DNA of 64,000 bases from Streptomyces novaecaesareae (GCF_000716875.1 NZ_JNWQ01000014.1:1-64000); one strand, 5' to 3'; positions 34,653-45,789 are shown, counted from the first letter of the stretch. The notes: generated by a model from the sequence alone, not told the origin. Translations and numbers: made by a program.

Positions 34653-35858
34653 ATGGCGTACTACCGGCAGCTGGGCAGCATCCCGCCCAAGCGGCACACC
34701 CAGCACCGCACCCCCGAAGGCGGGCTGTACTACGAGGAGTTGATGGGCGAGGAGGGGTTCTCCTCGGACTCCTCGCTGCTCTACCACCGGGGCATCCCCT
34801 CGGCCGTGGTCGACGCGGTGCCCTGGGAGCTGCCGGACCAGTCCACCGTGCCCAACCACCCGCTCCTGCCCCGCCACCTCAAGCTGCACGAGCTGTTCGC
34901 GGGCCAGGAGTGGAAGTCCGCCGACGTCGTGAATAGCCGCCGGCTGGTCCTCGGCAACGGCGACGTGCGGATCTCGTACGTCGCCGCCGGGGCCCCGAGC
35001 GAGCTGTACCGCAACGGGCTCGGCGACGAGTGCGTGTACGTGGAGTCCGGCTCCGGCACGGTCGAGACGGTGTTCGGCTCGATCGAGGTCGGCCAGGGCG
35101 ACTACGTGATCATCCCGCGCGCCACCACCCACCGCTGGGTGCCGGCCGGCGACGAGCCGCTGCGCGCGTACTGCATCGAGGCGAACAGCCACATCACCCC
35201 GGTCAAGCGCTACCTGTCCAAGTACGGGCAGCTGCTGGAGCACGCGCCGTACTGCGAGCGGGACTTCCGCGGACCGGTCGGCCCGCTGCTGGTCGACGAC
35301 GCTCCCGGCGACGTCGACGTGCTGGTCAAGCACCGTGGCCCGCACGGGGTTTCGGGCACCCGCTACACCGTGCCGCACCACCCCTTCGACGTGGTCGGCT
35401 GGGACGGCTGCCTGTACCCGTACGCCTTCAACATCCGGGACTTCGAGCCGATCACCGGGCGGATCCACCAGCCGCCGCCGGCCCACCAGGTCTTCGAGGG
35501 CAACAACTTCGTGATCTGCAACTTCGTCCCGCGCAAGGTGGACTACCACCCGCTGTCGATCCCGGTGCCGTACTACCACGCCAACGTGGACAGCGACGAG
35601 GTCATGTTCTACTGCGGCGGCGACTACGCGGCCCGCAAGGGCTCGGGCATCGGTCAGGGCTCGATCTCGCTGCACCCCGGCGGGCACACCCACGGGCCGC
35701 AGCCGGGCGCGTACGAGCGCAGCATCGGCGCGGAGTTCTTCGACGAACTCGCCGTCATGGTGGACACCTTCCGCCCGCTGGAGCTCGGCGAGGGCGGCCG
35801 GGCGAGCGAGGACGGCAACTACGCCTGGACCTGGGCCGGTCGGGGGCCCGGACGATGA
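34653..35858 (+). CDS. hmgA: homogentisate 1,2-dioxygenase
   Basis: This 401-residue cupin-fold iron enzyme opens the homogentisate ring to maleylacetoacetate. Characteristic segments are GSGTVETVFGSIEVGQGDYVI, the ligand-rich SISLHPGGHTHGPQPGAYE, and VMFYCGGDYAARKG. GGAGGACC lies upstream. The stop overlaps the start of the next gene by four bases. Its product needs isomerisation before the fahA product can act, but no typical isomerase gene is present. Confidence 0.95.
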   Translation: MAYYRQLGSIPPKRHTQHRTPEGGLYYEELMGEEGFSSDSSLLYHRGIPSAVVDAVPWELPDQSTVPNHPLLPRHLKLHELFAGQEWKSADVVNSRRLVLGNGDVRISYVAAGAPSELYRNGLGDECVYVESGSGTVETVFGSIEVGQGDYVIIPRATTHRWVPAGDEPLRAYCIEANSHITPVKRYLSKYGQLLEHAPYCERDFRGPVGPLLVDDAPGDVDVLVKHRGPHGVSGTRYTVPHHPFDVVGWDGCLYPYAFNIRDFEPITGRIHQPPPAHQVFEGNNFVICNFVPRKVDYHPLSIPVPYYHANVDSDEVMFYCGGDYAARKGSGIGQGSISLHPGGHTHGPQPGAYERSIGAEFFDELAVMVDTFRPLELGEGGRASEDGNYAWTWAGRGPGR

Positions 35859-36778
35859 GCGCTCTGCCCACCGGGGGTGCGACCCCCGCTGCCGGGGGCA
35901 TGATCCCCGTTGCCGGGGGCGTGATCCCCGAACTGTTCCGCGGGCTCTTCGACGACGCGGCGGTGTTCCCGCCGGGGAACCTGCCGGTCGCCGAGGCGGT
36001 GCCCGCGCACCGCGCCCACCGCGCGGCCTGGTACGCCGAAGCCGTCGGCCCGTTCCTGTGCGGGGTGGGCCGGCTGGGCGAGTTGGCCGCGGTGGTCGCT
36101 GGCGGCACGGCGACGGCGGGCGACGCGGCGTTCAGGGTCGGGCTCGTACTGCCGGGGGGCAGTGCCGAACTCGCCCAGGCGCTCGCCGCCGCCGCGCCGT
36201 TCGAGCTGGCCGGCGTCGAGCTGGCCACCCGGGACGCCGCCGAGGCGGTCGCCGAACTGGACCGGCTGCTCCCGCCCGACGTCCCGGCCGCCGTCGAGCT
36301 GCCGCGCGAACTCCTGCGTGGGGACGGGCTGGACGCCGTCCTGGACGTCCTGGTGGACAGCGCGTACCGGGCGAAGTTCCGCACCGGCGGGCTGGTCGCC
36401 GAGGCGTTCCCGGACGAGGAGGAGCTGGCCGCCTTCCTCACCGGCTGCGCGCAGCGCGGACTGCCGTACAAGTGCACCGCCGGGCTGCACAACGCCGTCC
36501 GGCACACCGACCGGGAGACCGGCTTCGAGCACCACGGCTTCCTGAACGTCCTGCTGGCCGCGCAGGAGACCGACCCGGCCGCGGCCGCGGCGGTGCTCGC
36601 GGAGCGCGACGGCGAGACGCTGGCCAAGGCGGTGCTCGCACTGACGGACCGTCAGGTTACGGTGATCCGCAACTCGTTCACCGCGTTCGGCACCTGCAGC
36701 ATCGCCGAACCCCTGGGCGACCTGGCCGCGCTCGGCCTGCTGTCGTCGCCCAGTCCACTGCACCAGGAGGACCGTTGA
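35855..36778 (+). CDS. unknown protein of the homogentisate operon
   Basis: This soluble, Ala-rich 307-residue protein lies between hmgA and fahA, overlapping both by four bases. Segments include LFRGLFDDAAVFPPGN near residue 28, AHRAAWYAEAVGPFLCGVGR, RGLPYKCTAGLHNAVRHTDR and GTCSIAEPLGDLAALGLL. The Lys-x-Thr and Asn/His-rich motif could line an active site in a barrel-like fold. I do not recognise a named family. Its position suggests it may do the job of maleylacetoacetate isomerase or another accessory step; this is inference from context only. Confidence 0.8.
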   Translation: MSALPTGGATPAAGGMIPVAGGVIPELFRGLFDDAAVFPPGNLPVAEAVPAHRAHRAAWYAEAVGPFLCGVGRLGELAAVVAGGTATAGDAAFRVGLVLPGGSAELAQALAAAAPFELAGVELATRDAAEAVAELDRLLPPDVPAAVELPRELLRGDGLDAVLDVLVDSAYRAKFRTGGLVAEAFPDEEELAAFLTGCAQRGLPYKCTAGLHNAVRHTDRETGFEHHGFLNVLLAAQETDPAAAAAVLAERDGETLAKAVLALTDRQVTVIRNSFTAFGTCSIAEPLGDLAALGLLSSPSPLHQEDR

Positions 36779-38004
36779 CCACCGCCGGAAGCCCCCGCAG
36801 CTGGCTCGCCAGCGCCCAGGACTCGCCGTTCGGCGTGCACAACCTGCCGTACGGCGTCTTCACCGCCGCCGACCAGCCCGGGCGGCGCCGGATCGGCGTG
36901 CGCGTCGGGGGCTTCGTCCTGGACGCCGGGGCGGCCGCCCGCGCGGCCGGCGCGCCGTCCACGCTGCTGGACGCGGACTCGCTCAACCCGCTGATGGCGG
37001 CGGGGCGTCCGGTCTGGACGCGGGTGCGGGCGGACCTGACGACCTGGCTCACCGACGAGTCCTTCCGCGAGGCACTGTCGCCGGCGCTGCTGCCGGCGGA
37101 CGAGGTCGAGCTGCACCTCCCGTTCGAGGTCGCCGACTACGTCGACTTCTACGCCTCCGAGCACCACGCCACCAACCTGGGCCGGATCTTCCGCCCGGGC
37201 TCGGAGCCGCTCACGCCCAACTGGAAGCACCTGCCGATCGGTTACCACGGGCGGGCCGGGACGGTCGTGGTCTCCGGCACGCCGGTGGTGCGGCCGTACG
37301 GGCAGCGCAAGGCGCCCGCCGACCCGACGCCGGGCTTCGGACCCACCCGCCGGCTGGACATCGAGGCCGAGGTCGGCTTCGTCGTCGGCACGCCGTCCGA
37401 GCTGGGCCGGCCGGTCGTGCTGGACGACTTCCGCGAGCACGTGTTCGGCGTCTGCCTGCTCAACGACTGGTCGGCGCGCGACATCCAGGCCTGGGAGTAC
37501 GTGCCGCTCGGCCCGTTCCTCGGCAAGTCCTTCGCCACCTCGATCTCGCCGTGGATCGTCCCGCTGGACGCGCTGCAGCACGCCCGGGTCACTCCGCCGG
37601 AGCGCGACGTCGAGCCGCTGCCGTACCTGGACGACCGGGGCGGCGAGCCGTGGGGCCTGGACCTGGCCATGGAGGTCCGGCTGAACGGGCACCTGGTGTC
37701 CCGCCCGCCGTTCGCCACCATGTACTGGACGGCGCAGCAGCAGCTGACCCACATGACCGTCAACGGCGCCTCGCTGCGCACCGGCGACCTGTTCGCCTCG
37801 GGGACGGTCAGCGGGCCGGAGCCGGACACCCGGGGCGCGCTGATCGAGCTGACCTGGAACGGCGAGGAGCCGCTGAAGCTCGCGGACGGGACGACCCGGA
37901 CCTTCCTGGAGGACGGCGACGAGGTCGCCATCACCGCCACCGCGCCCGGGCCGGACGGGGCCGTGGTCGGCTTCGGCGAGGTGACCGGGCGGGTGCACGG
38001 GTAG
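36775..38004 (+). CDS. fahA: fumarylacetoacetase
   Basis: This 409-residue hydrolase splits fumarylacetoacetate to fumarate and acetoacetate, the last step of tyrosine degradation. The N-terminal SH3-like domain is followed by the catalytic domain: VDFYASEHHATNLGRIF, the metal glutamates in DIEAEVGFVVG, DWSARDIQAWEYVPLG, and GKSFATSISPWIV. The start is TTG at 36775, overlapping the previous stop (TTGA) after AGGAGG; no ATG or GTG is better placed. It ends the operon and is followed by hairpin copy D. Confidence 0.94.
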   Translation: MTTAGSPRSWLASAQDSPFGVHNLPYGVFTAADQPGRRRIGVRVGGFVLDAGAAARAAGAPSTLLDADSLNPLMAAGRPVWTRVRADLTTWLTDESFREALSPALLPADEVELHLPFEVADYVDFYASEHHATNLGRIFRPGSEPLTPNWKHLPIGYHGRAGTVVVSGTPVVRPYGQRKAPADPTPGFGPTRRLDIEAEVGFVVGTPSELGRPVVLDDFREHVFGVCLLNDWSARDIQAWEYVPLGPFLGKSFATSISPWIVPLDALQHARVTPPERDVEPLPYLDDRGGEPWGLDLAMEVRLNGHLVSRPPFATMYWTAQQQLTHMTVNGASLRTGDLFASGTVSGPEPDTRGALIELTWNGEEPLKLADGTTRTFLEDGDEVAITATAPGPDGAVVGFGEVTGRVHG

Positions 38005-38025
38005 CGTCGGCCGGGCTGGCCGTGG

Positions 38026-38082
38026 ACAGCTGACAGATGACAGACGACAGCTGACAGATTTCATCATCTGTCAGCTGTCGTC
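38026..38082. repeat. TGACAG-class intergenic hairpin, copy D
   Basis: A perfect 17-base-pair stem (GACGACAGCTGACAGAT at 38043-38059 with 38066-38082) has loop TTCATC. It is preceded by a second ACAGCTGACAGATGACAG run. Its right edge is where the coding remnant of a TetR gene begins, so it marks the breakpoint of that gene. Confidence 0.9.
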
Positions 38083-38334
38083 CGTTTCGTCTCCGCGCAG
38101 GACGCCGGGATCCGGGCCCACCTGCGCGAGCTGCGCAACGAGAACCGGCGGGTCTTCGAGGCGCGGCTGCGCCGGGCCGTGGAGGAGGGCGAACTGCCGC
38201 CCGAGGCGGACCCGAAGGCGCTGGCCGGCTACCTCGCCACCGTCATCCAGGGCATGTCGCAGCAGGCCCGGGACGGCGCCACCGCCGCCGACCTGCCCCG
38301 CACCGCCGAACTCGCCCTGCGCGCCTGGCCGTGA
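38080..38334 (+). pseudogene. TetR-family regulator, C-terminal remnant
   Basis: This frame of about 84 codons with no start codon matches the ligand-binding C-terminus of TetR regulators: SAQDAGIRAHLRELRNENRR, EARLRRAVEEGELPPEADP, GYLATVIQGMSQQARDGAT and ELALRAWP-stop. The DNA-binding N-terminal half is missing; the reading frame begins exactly at the edge of hairpin copy D. It is a decayed gene. The original target may have been the neighbouring crotonase-fold genes. Confidence 0.82.
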
Positions 38335-38432
38335 GCCGGGCCGGTGATCACAACTGCGCACCGCCCCCGGTACGGTGGGATGCGGAAGTGCACAGCAGGA
38401 GTCGACATCACCGAGGGACGGGAGCGGGCCCG

Positions 38433-39518
38433 ATGAGCGCAGAGGTGGCGGAGGTCCAGGCGTTCCTGGACGGCGGCATCGGACGGATCGTGCTGAACCG
38501 CCCGCGGGCGCTCAACTCCCTGACCCACGGCATGATCACCACCCTGCGCACGACGCTGGACGACTGGGCCGCGGACGACCGGGTGCGTGTCGTCGTGCTG
38601 ACCGGCGCGGGCGAGCGCGGCCTGTGCGCGGGCGCCGACATCCGCGCGATGCACGACGACGCGAAGGCGGGCGGGGCCGGCACCCGGGCGTTCTTCCGCG
38701 ACGAGTACCGGCTGAACGCGCTGATCGCCCGCTACCCGAAGCCGTACGTCGCGGTGATGGACGGCATCACGATGGGCGGCGGCGTCGGCCTGTCCGCCCA
38801 CGGCGCGGTCCGGATCGTCACCGAGCGCTCCACCGTCGCGATGCCGGAGACCCGGATCGGCCTCGTCCCGGACGTCGGCGGCAGCCGCCTGCTCGCCCAC
38901 GCCCCGGGCGAGTTGGGCCTCCACCTCGGCCTCACCTCGGCCTCGATGGGCCCGGGCGACGCGCTGCTGTGCGGGTTCGCGGACCACTACGTGCCCTCGG
39001 CGCGGATACCGGAACTGCTCGACGCCCTCACCCGTGCCGCCACCCCGACCGCTGACATCGACACCGTCGGCGCCGTCGTCGCCGCGCACGCCGAGCCCGC
39101 GCCGCCCGCCGCCCTGGCCGGGCAGCGCGCCTGGATCGACGCCTGCTACGCGGCCGACACCGTCGAGGAGATCGTGGAGCGCCTGCTGAACTCCGGTGTC
39201 CCGGAGGCGAAGGAGGCGGCCGAGCTGACCCTCGGGAACTCCCCCACCGCCGTCAAGGCCACCCTGGCCGCGCTGCGCCGGGCCCGTACGCTGCCCTCCC
39301 TGGAGGCCGTGCTCGACCAGGAGTACCGCGTCTCCTGCGCCGCGCTGGACGGCCATGACCTGGTCGAGGGCATCCGCGCCCAGGTGATCGACAAGGACCG
39401 CGACCCCCACTGGGAGCCCGCCACCCTCGCCGGGGTGACGGAGGTGGACGTCGCCCGCTTCCTCGCTCCGCGCGAGGGCGACGAGCTGGGGCTGGCCGAC
39501 GCGCCGGGCCCGGCCTGA
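38433..39518 (+). CDS. 3-hydroxyisobutyryl-CoA hydrolase / enoyl-CoA hydratase family
   Basis: This 361-residue crotonase-fold protein belongs to the long 3-hydroxyisobutyryl-CoA hydrolase subgroup of valine degradation. It shows IVLNRPRALNSLTHGMI, LCAGADIRAMHDDA, GITMGGGVGLSAHGAVRIV, the active-site MPETRIGLVPDVGG, and the C-terminal extension typical of the subgroup (LDQEYRVSCAALDGHDLVEGIRA). GGAG precedes the ATG at 38433. It is followed by a second crotonase gene after 116 bases. Confidence 0.88.
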   Translation: MSAEVAEVQAFLDGGIGRIVLNRPRALNSLTHGMITTLRTTLDDWAADDRVRVVVLTGAGERGLCAGADIRAMHDDAKAGGAGTRAFFRDEYRLNALIARYPKPYVAVMDGITMGGGVGLSAHGAVRIVTERSTVAMPETRIGLVPDVGGSRLLAHAPGELGLHLGLTSASMGPGDALLCGFADHYVPSARIPELLDALTRAATPTADIDTVGAVVAAHAEPAPPAALAGQRAWIDACYAADTVEEIVERLLNSGVPEAKEAAELTLGNSPTAVKATLAALRRARTLPSLEAVLDQEYRVSCAALDGHDLVEGIRAQVIDKDRDPHWEPATLAGVTEVDVARFLAPREGDELGLADAPGPA

Positions 39519-39634
39519 CCTCGTGACCGGCGTCTCGCATGTCAAGACTGGCGCGAGGCGGGGCGCGTCGTAGATCGTTGGGTGGTCAGGGCGCGCCCGC
39601 GCGGCGCCGAGCAGCGGAATGGGAGTCGACGGCG

Positions 39635-40420
39635 ATGACCGAGACCGAGACCTACGAGACGATCCTGGTCGAGCGCAAGGGCCGGGTGGGGCTGATCACG
39701 CTCAACCGGCCCAAGGCGCTCAACGCGCTGAACACCCAGCTGATGAACGAGGTGGTCGCGGCCGCCACCGCCTTCGACCGGGACCCGGAGATCGGCTGTC
39801 TGGTGGTCACCGGCTCGGAGAAGGCCTTCGCGGCCGGCGCCGACATCAAGGAGATGCAGGGCAACCGGTTCCCGGACGTGTACCTGGACGACTGGCTGGG
39901 CCCGTGGGACCGGTTCGGCGCGCTGCGCAAGCCGGTGGTGGCGGCGGTCGCCGGGTTCGCCCTGGGCGGCGGCTGCGAGCTGGCGATGATGTGCGACATC
40001 CTGCTGGCGGCGGACACCGCGAAGTTCGGCCAGCCGGAGATCAAGCTCGGCGTCATCCCCGGCATCGGCGGCTCGCAGCGGCTGACCCGGGCGGTCGGCA
40101 AGGCGAAGGCGATGGAGCTGTGCCTGACCGGCCGGATGATGGGCGCCGAGGAGGCCGAGCGGGCCGGCCTGGTCTCCCGGATCGTCCCCGCCGACCAGCT
40201 GCTCGCGGAGGCCCTGGCCACCGCCGAGACCGTCGCGGCGATGTCCACCCCGGCGGCGATCACGCTCAAGGAGAGCGTCAACCGGTCCTTCGAGACCACC
40301 CTGGCCGAGGGCGTCCGCTTCGAGCGCCGCCTCTTCCACGCGACCTTCGCCACGGCGGACCAGAAGGAGGGCATGGCCGCCTTCGCCGAGAAGCGCCCGC
40401 CGTCCTTCACCAACCGCTGA
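39635..40420 (+). CDS. enoyl-CoA hydratase
   Basis: This 261-residue crotonase-superfamily hydratase of fatty acid or amino acid beta-oxidation is complete. The oxyanion-hole segments are [13 protein letters not shown] and [17 protein letters not shown], with catalytic Glu in the second and a second Glu in [20 protein letters not shown]. Length and the C-terminal [12 protein letters not shown] are standard. It probably works with the preceding hydrolase in branched-chain or short-chain acyl-CoA degradation. It is followed by hairpin copy E. Confidence 0.93.
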   Translation: MTETETYETILVERKGRVGLITLNRPKALNALNTQLMNEVVAAATAFDRDPEIGCLVVTGSEKAFAAGADIKEMQGNRFPDVYLDDWLGPWDRFGALRKPVVAAVAGFALGGGCELAMMCDILLAADTAKFGQPEIKLGVIPGIGGSQRLTRAVGKAKAMELCLTGRMMGAEEAERAGLVSRIVPADQLLAEALATAETVAAMSTPAAITLKESVNRSFETTLAEGVRFERRLFHATFATADQKEGMAAFAEKRPPSFTNR

Positions 40421-40482
40421 CGGGAACCGCTGCCGGGCCCGAACGGGCGCCGGCACCAGCGCCGGAGTAACGCGTACCGGGC

Positions 40483-40541
40483 AACGGATGACAACTGACA
40501 GCTGACAGCTTTCAGATGATGAAATCTGTCAGCTGTTTTTT
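40483..40541. repeat. TGACAG-class intergenic hairpin, copy E, with U-run
   Basis: Stem ACAGCTGACAGCTTTC (40498-40513) pairs with GAAATCTGTCAGCTGT (40521-40536) with one mismatch and a seven-base loop; a run of six T follows. This copy therefore has the full anatomy of an intrinsic terminator for the rightward enoyl-CoA hydratase transcript. It lies between convergent genes. Confidence 0.9.
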
Positions 40542-40590
40542 GTCACCGGTCACCCGCCCCACCCCCCGCTCCCACCCTCGCCCCGTCGGC

Positions 40591-42447
<1,857 letters not shown>

Positions 42448-42578
42448 ACCGCCGGATGATATCGACGGCGAGTGTCCGGAGGATGTCGTTCCGGCGACTG
42501 CGGCGAATCCCTCGAACGGCGGTATCCGGCACGCGGTCCGGCGACGGCGCGGAGAGGCTGGGGCTCGTTCCCTGACCG

Positions 42579-42634
42579 CCCACGACAGCCCGCCCACGAC
42601 AGCCCACCGACGACAGCCCGCCCACGACAGCCCG
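42579..42634. repeat. 14-base tandem repeat abutting a ribosome-binding site
   Basis: Four consecutive 14-base units of the type CCCACGACAGCCCG end directly against the AGGAG of the downstream membrane-protein gene. Units 1 and 4 are identical; 2 and 3 each differ at one position. It fills most of the leader of that gene. Confidence 0.92.
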
Positions 42635-42648
42635 AGGAGTACGCCACC

Positions 42649-43248
42649 GTGGTCTCTCCGATCATCACCCCCGACGGTTCCCCGGTCCAGGGACCGCTCG
42701 GCATGCTCGCCAAGGCCGCCTGGCAGATCCTGCTGGTCGCCGGACTCGCCTCGCTCGCCCTCGGGATCGTGGTCTTCGTCTGGCCCCGGGAGACGCTGCT
42801 GGTGGTGGGCGTGCTGTTCGGCCTCTACCTGCTGGTGATCGGCATCGTGCAGCTGGTCGCCGCCTTCGGCACCCACGCCACCACCGCGCTACGGGTGCTG
42901 GCCTTCATCAGCGGCGCGATCTGCGTACTGCTGGGGCTGCTCTGCTTCCGCAGCGCGGTGCGGTCGCTGGTGCTGCTCGCGCTCTGGATCGGGATCGGCT
43001 GGCTCTTCCGCGGCATCACCCAGCTCGCCGCCGCGATCTCCGACCCCCTGATGCCGGCTCGCGGCTGGCAGGCCTTCGCGGGCGTGGCCAACACGCTGGC
43101 CGGTGTGCTGCTCCTGGTCTGGCCGGTCGGGTCGATCGCCGCGCTGACCGTACTGGCCGGCTGCTGGCTGGTGATCCTGGGCCTGGTCGAGATCGTGACG
43201 GCGATCCAGGTGCGAAGTCGCGCCGAACAGATCCCGTCGGGGGTCTGA
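42649..43248 (+). CDS. HdeD-family membrane protein
   Basis: This 199-residue protein has six hydrophobic helices arranged as three pairs, with the family-type segments LALGIVVFVWPRETLLVVGV and GVLLLVWPVGSIAALTVLAG. GAGGAG precedes the GTG at 42649. HdeD proteins are linked to acid resistance in enterobacteria; in actinobacteria their role is unproven. The leader contains a 4 x 14-base repeat touching the ribosome site. It is divergent from the RCK channel gene. Confidence 0.87.
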   Translation: MVSPIITPDGSPVQGPLGMLAKAAWQILLVAGLASLALGIVVFVWPRETLLVVGVLFGLYLLVIGIVQLVAAFGTHATTALRVLAFISGAICVLLGLLCFRSAVRSLVLLALWIGIGWLFRGITQLAAAISDPLMPARGWQAFAGVANTLAGVLLLVWPVGSIAALTVLAGCWLVILGLVEIVTAIQVRSRAEQIPSGV

Positions 43249-43279
43249 CCGCGGTTCCGGCCGGAGGCCGCCGCCGGCG

Positions 43280-43918
43280 TCACGGCCGCGGCGCGTAGCC
43301 CAGTCGGAAGGTGGCGGCCTCCAGCCGCTCCGGGGTGAGCCGGACCTCGGTCAGCCGCTCGGCCAGTGCGAACGCGGCCTCGGTGTGCAGCTCGTACCGC
43401 TCCCCGTCGAGCTGGAAGCCGCAAGCCGCCATCAGCTCGACGGTGCCCGGGGCCTCGGCGTCCGAACCGTGTCGCTGGTCGGCGAAGAGCGGCTCGAACT
43501 GGAGCCGGCAGTCGCTGTGCTCCCACCAGTTGAAGTGGTCCTCGCCCATGGCGCCCCGGTAGTGCGAGACCAGCCGGGTGCCGTCCGCGAGGCCGGGGAT
43601 CAGCTCGTGCAGGCTGCCGAGGTAGCCGAAGGCCTCGACCGCCAGGGCCCAGCCGTCCAGTTCGGTGACGGCGACGAGCAGCCGGTCGTCGTCCTCGCCG
43701 AGCAGGGCCTCGGCTTCCTCGTCCTCACCGTCGTCGAAGGTCTCCCAGGCCTCGACCACCGCGACCAGCCCGGTGACCTCGCGGCCGGGCAGGGCGTCGA
43801 AGCGGCGCAGCAGCTCCTCGGCGGAGATCCCCTGGACCTGGGTGAGGCAGTAGGCCTCACCCAGGACGGGGTAGCGCTGTTCGAACCAGGTGTAGTCGGT
43901 GGCGTGTGCGGTGGTCAT
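43280..43918 (-). CDS. DUF6461-type protein
   Basis: This soluble 212-residue protein begins with the pattern YTWFEQRYPVLGEAYCLTQV seen in actinobacterial DUF6461 proteins, followed by an acidic segment (DDGEDEEAEALLGEDDD) and HFNWWEHSDCRLQFEPLF. Such proteins are often paralogous in Streptomyces and sometimes flank secretion or toxin loci, but no such locus is visible here. Role unknown. Confidence 0.78.
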   Translation of the reverse strand: MTTAHATDYTWFEQRYPVLGEAYCLTQVQGISAEELLRRFDALPGREVTGLVAVVEAWETFDDGEDEEAEALLGEDDDRLLVAVTELDGWALAVEAFGYLGSLHELIPGLADGTRLVSHYRGAMGEDHFNWWEHSDCRLQFEPLFADQRHGSDAEAPGTVELMAACGFQLDGERYELHTEAAFALAERLTEVRLTPERLEAATFRLGYAPRP

Positions 43919-44001
43919 GGCCCCGATGATGCCGGACCCCACCGACAGCACCGAGGTCGGGTCGGCATCCTCCCGTCCCCGCGCCCCCTCCCGGCCCGGG
44001 G

Positions 44002-45564
44002 TCAGAGCCAGACCGGCGCGTCCGTCCCCCAACGCCCGGGCGGGCGCGACCAGTCGGCGGGCGCGCCCTCGTACCCGACCGGCGGCAGGGCGTGGCGCAG
44101 CCGCCCGTACGCGGAGTCCGTCCCGGCGAGCCACCTCGACGGGTCGTGGGGCACCGGCTCGTGGGGCACCGGCTCGTGGGGCACCGGCTCGTGGGCCTCG
44201 GACGAGACCTCGGCCGGCTTCTCCGGTTCGATGCCGTGCAGCAGCCAGGCGGCCGTGCCGGCGAGGGAGAAGCGCAGGTGGCGGCCGCCGGGGCGGCGGG
44301 TGCGCTGGTCGGTGAGGGCGCGCAGGACGGCGGCGGCGGCGAGGTAGCCGGTGCCGTGGTCGAGGGCCTGGGCGGGCAGGACACCGGGGCGGCCGTCGGG
44401 GCCCGTCTCGTGGGCGGCGATGCCGACGCCGGCCTGCACCAGGCTGTCGAAGCCGCGTCGCCCGGCCCACGGGCCGGTCCAGCCCCAGGCGCAGAGCTGG
44501 GCCACGACCAGGTCGGGGCGGCGGGCGAACAGCGCGTCGGGGGCGAGGCCGTAGGCGTCGAGGGCGCCGGGGCGGTAGCCGCTGACGACGACGTCGGCGG
44601 TGGCCAGCAGGTCCTCGAAGACGGCGCGGTCGGCGGGCTCGGCGAGGTCGAGGCGGGTGGAGCGCTTGCCGAAGCCGGTGTCGGCGTGGGAATCCTCGGC
44701 CTCGGGCAGCCTGGGCGAGTCGATGCGCAGGACGTCGGCGCCGAGCAGGGCGAGGGTGCGGGTGGCGACGGGGCCGGCGATGACCCGGGTGAGGTCGAGG
44801 ACCCGGACCCCGGCGGCGGGCCGGTCCACCGGGGCCGCACCGAGCGGACGTGCGGCGGCATCGGCGGCATCGGCGGCATCGGCGGCGGAGCCCTCTGCCT
44901 CACCGCCGACGACGTCGACCTCCCACTGCTCCACCAGGGGGTGCACGGTCGTACGCACCGGCGCGACGGCCACCGCGAGCGCCCCTGCCGCGTACGCGCG
45001 CTCCTGGACCTGCTCGGCCGACAGCATGCCGAGCGTCTCGGCGAGCTGCTCGGGCCCGGCGTCCGCGGCGAGGCCGAGGGCGGCGAGCAGCCGGGTGCGG
45101 TGGTGCGGGTAGTTGGCGTGGGTGCGCACCCAGCCGTCGGCGGTGCGCCAGAAGCCGGAGTGCGGGGCGAAGTTGACGGGCGCACGGCCGTCGATCGTCA
45201 GGTGCCGCTCGCTGACGAAGGCGGTGGCGACCGCGCCCTCGTCCACCCGGACGGCGGGGACGGGGCCACCGGTGCGCAGGGCGGCCAGCTCGGCGGCGGC
45301 GAGCGAGCAGACGGCCACGGTGGCCCGGGCGAGGCGCCGCACCGGCAGGCCGGAGGGCAGGAGGTCGCGCGGGCCGTGGAAGCTCACCTGCTCCAGCAGG
45401 TCGGCCGGCCCGCCGAGGGCCGCCCAGACATCGGCGGTGGCGCGGTCGGCGGGTTCACCCCGGGCAGGTACACCCGTCGCGGGTTCGCCCCCGGCGGGTT
45501 CACCCCCGGCGCTCACGGGACGGACGGATCCTTCGGGCAGCGGACGATCGGTCATGCCCGGCAT
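44002..45564 (-). CDS. class III CoA-transferase (CaiB/BaiF family)
   Basis: This 520-residue protein has two CaiB-like regions. The second (about 245-420) contains the family start VRVLDLTRVIAGPVATRTLALLG and GADVLRIDSP, then GFGKRSTRLDLA; the classical catalytic Asp would lie at about ADVVVSGYRPGAL. Segments of the first half (SFHGPRDLLPSGLP, APHSGFWRTADGWV) indicate duplication of the fold. The N-terminus has GEPA repeats and near the C-terminus is a HEPVP x3 expansion. The ATG at 45564 has AAGGGGAG; a second ATG is three codons in. Substrate is unknown. Confidence 0.82.
   Translation of the reverse strand: MPGMTDRPLPEGSVRPVSAGGEPAGGEPATGVPARGEPADRATADVWAALGGPADLLEQVSFHGPRDLLPSGLPVRRLARATVAVCSLAAAELAALRTGGPVPAVRVDEGAVATAFVSERHLTIDGRAPVNFAPHSGFWRTADGWVRTHANYPHHRTRLLAALGLAADAGPEQLAETLGMLSAEQVQERAYAAGALAVAVAPVRTTVHPLVEQWEVDVVGGEAEGSAADAADAADAAARPLGAAPVDRPAAGVRVLDLTRVIAGPVATRTLALLGADVLRIDSPRLPEAEDSHADTGFGKRSTRLDLAEPADRAVFEDLLATADVVVSGYRPGALDAYGLAPDALFARRPDLVVAQLCAWGWTGPWAGRRGFDSLVQAGVGIAAHETGPDGRPGVLPAQALDHGTGYLAAAAVLRALTDQRTRRPGGRHLRFSLAGTAAWLLHGIEPEKPAEVSSEAHEPVPHEPVPHEPVPHDPSRWLAGTDSAYGRLRHALPPVGYEGAPADWSRPPGRWGTDAPVWL
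44146..44190. repeat. in-frame 15-base repeat encoding HEPVP
   Basis: Three exact GTGGGGCACCGGCTC units within the CoA-transferase gene encode a HEPVP pentapeptide repeat on the minus strand. Confidence 0.9.
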
Positions 45565-45789
45565 TGTGCTCCCCTTCTCAGGCGCTCGCCGTGACGCCCG
45601 CCACCAGCACCGGTGAGGCACAGCACGGGCAGGGCGGCGGGGACGGCACGCAGGGCGGCGGCCAGTCCTGACGATGGAGCGGGTGACGGCCGATCGGGGG
45701 CTGCCGGGTCGGCGGGTAGGGTGCGAACCGGGGGGCCGCTGAGGCCACGCGTACGGGGCTGCGCGACGCACCACGACACGGGGGGATGA

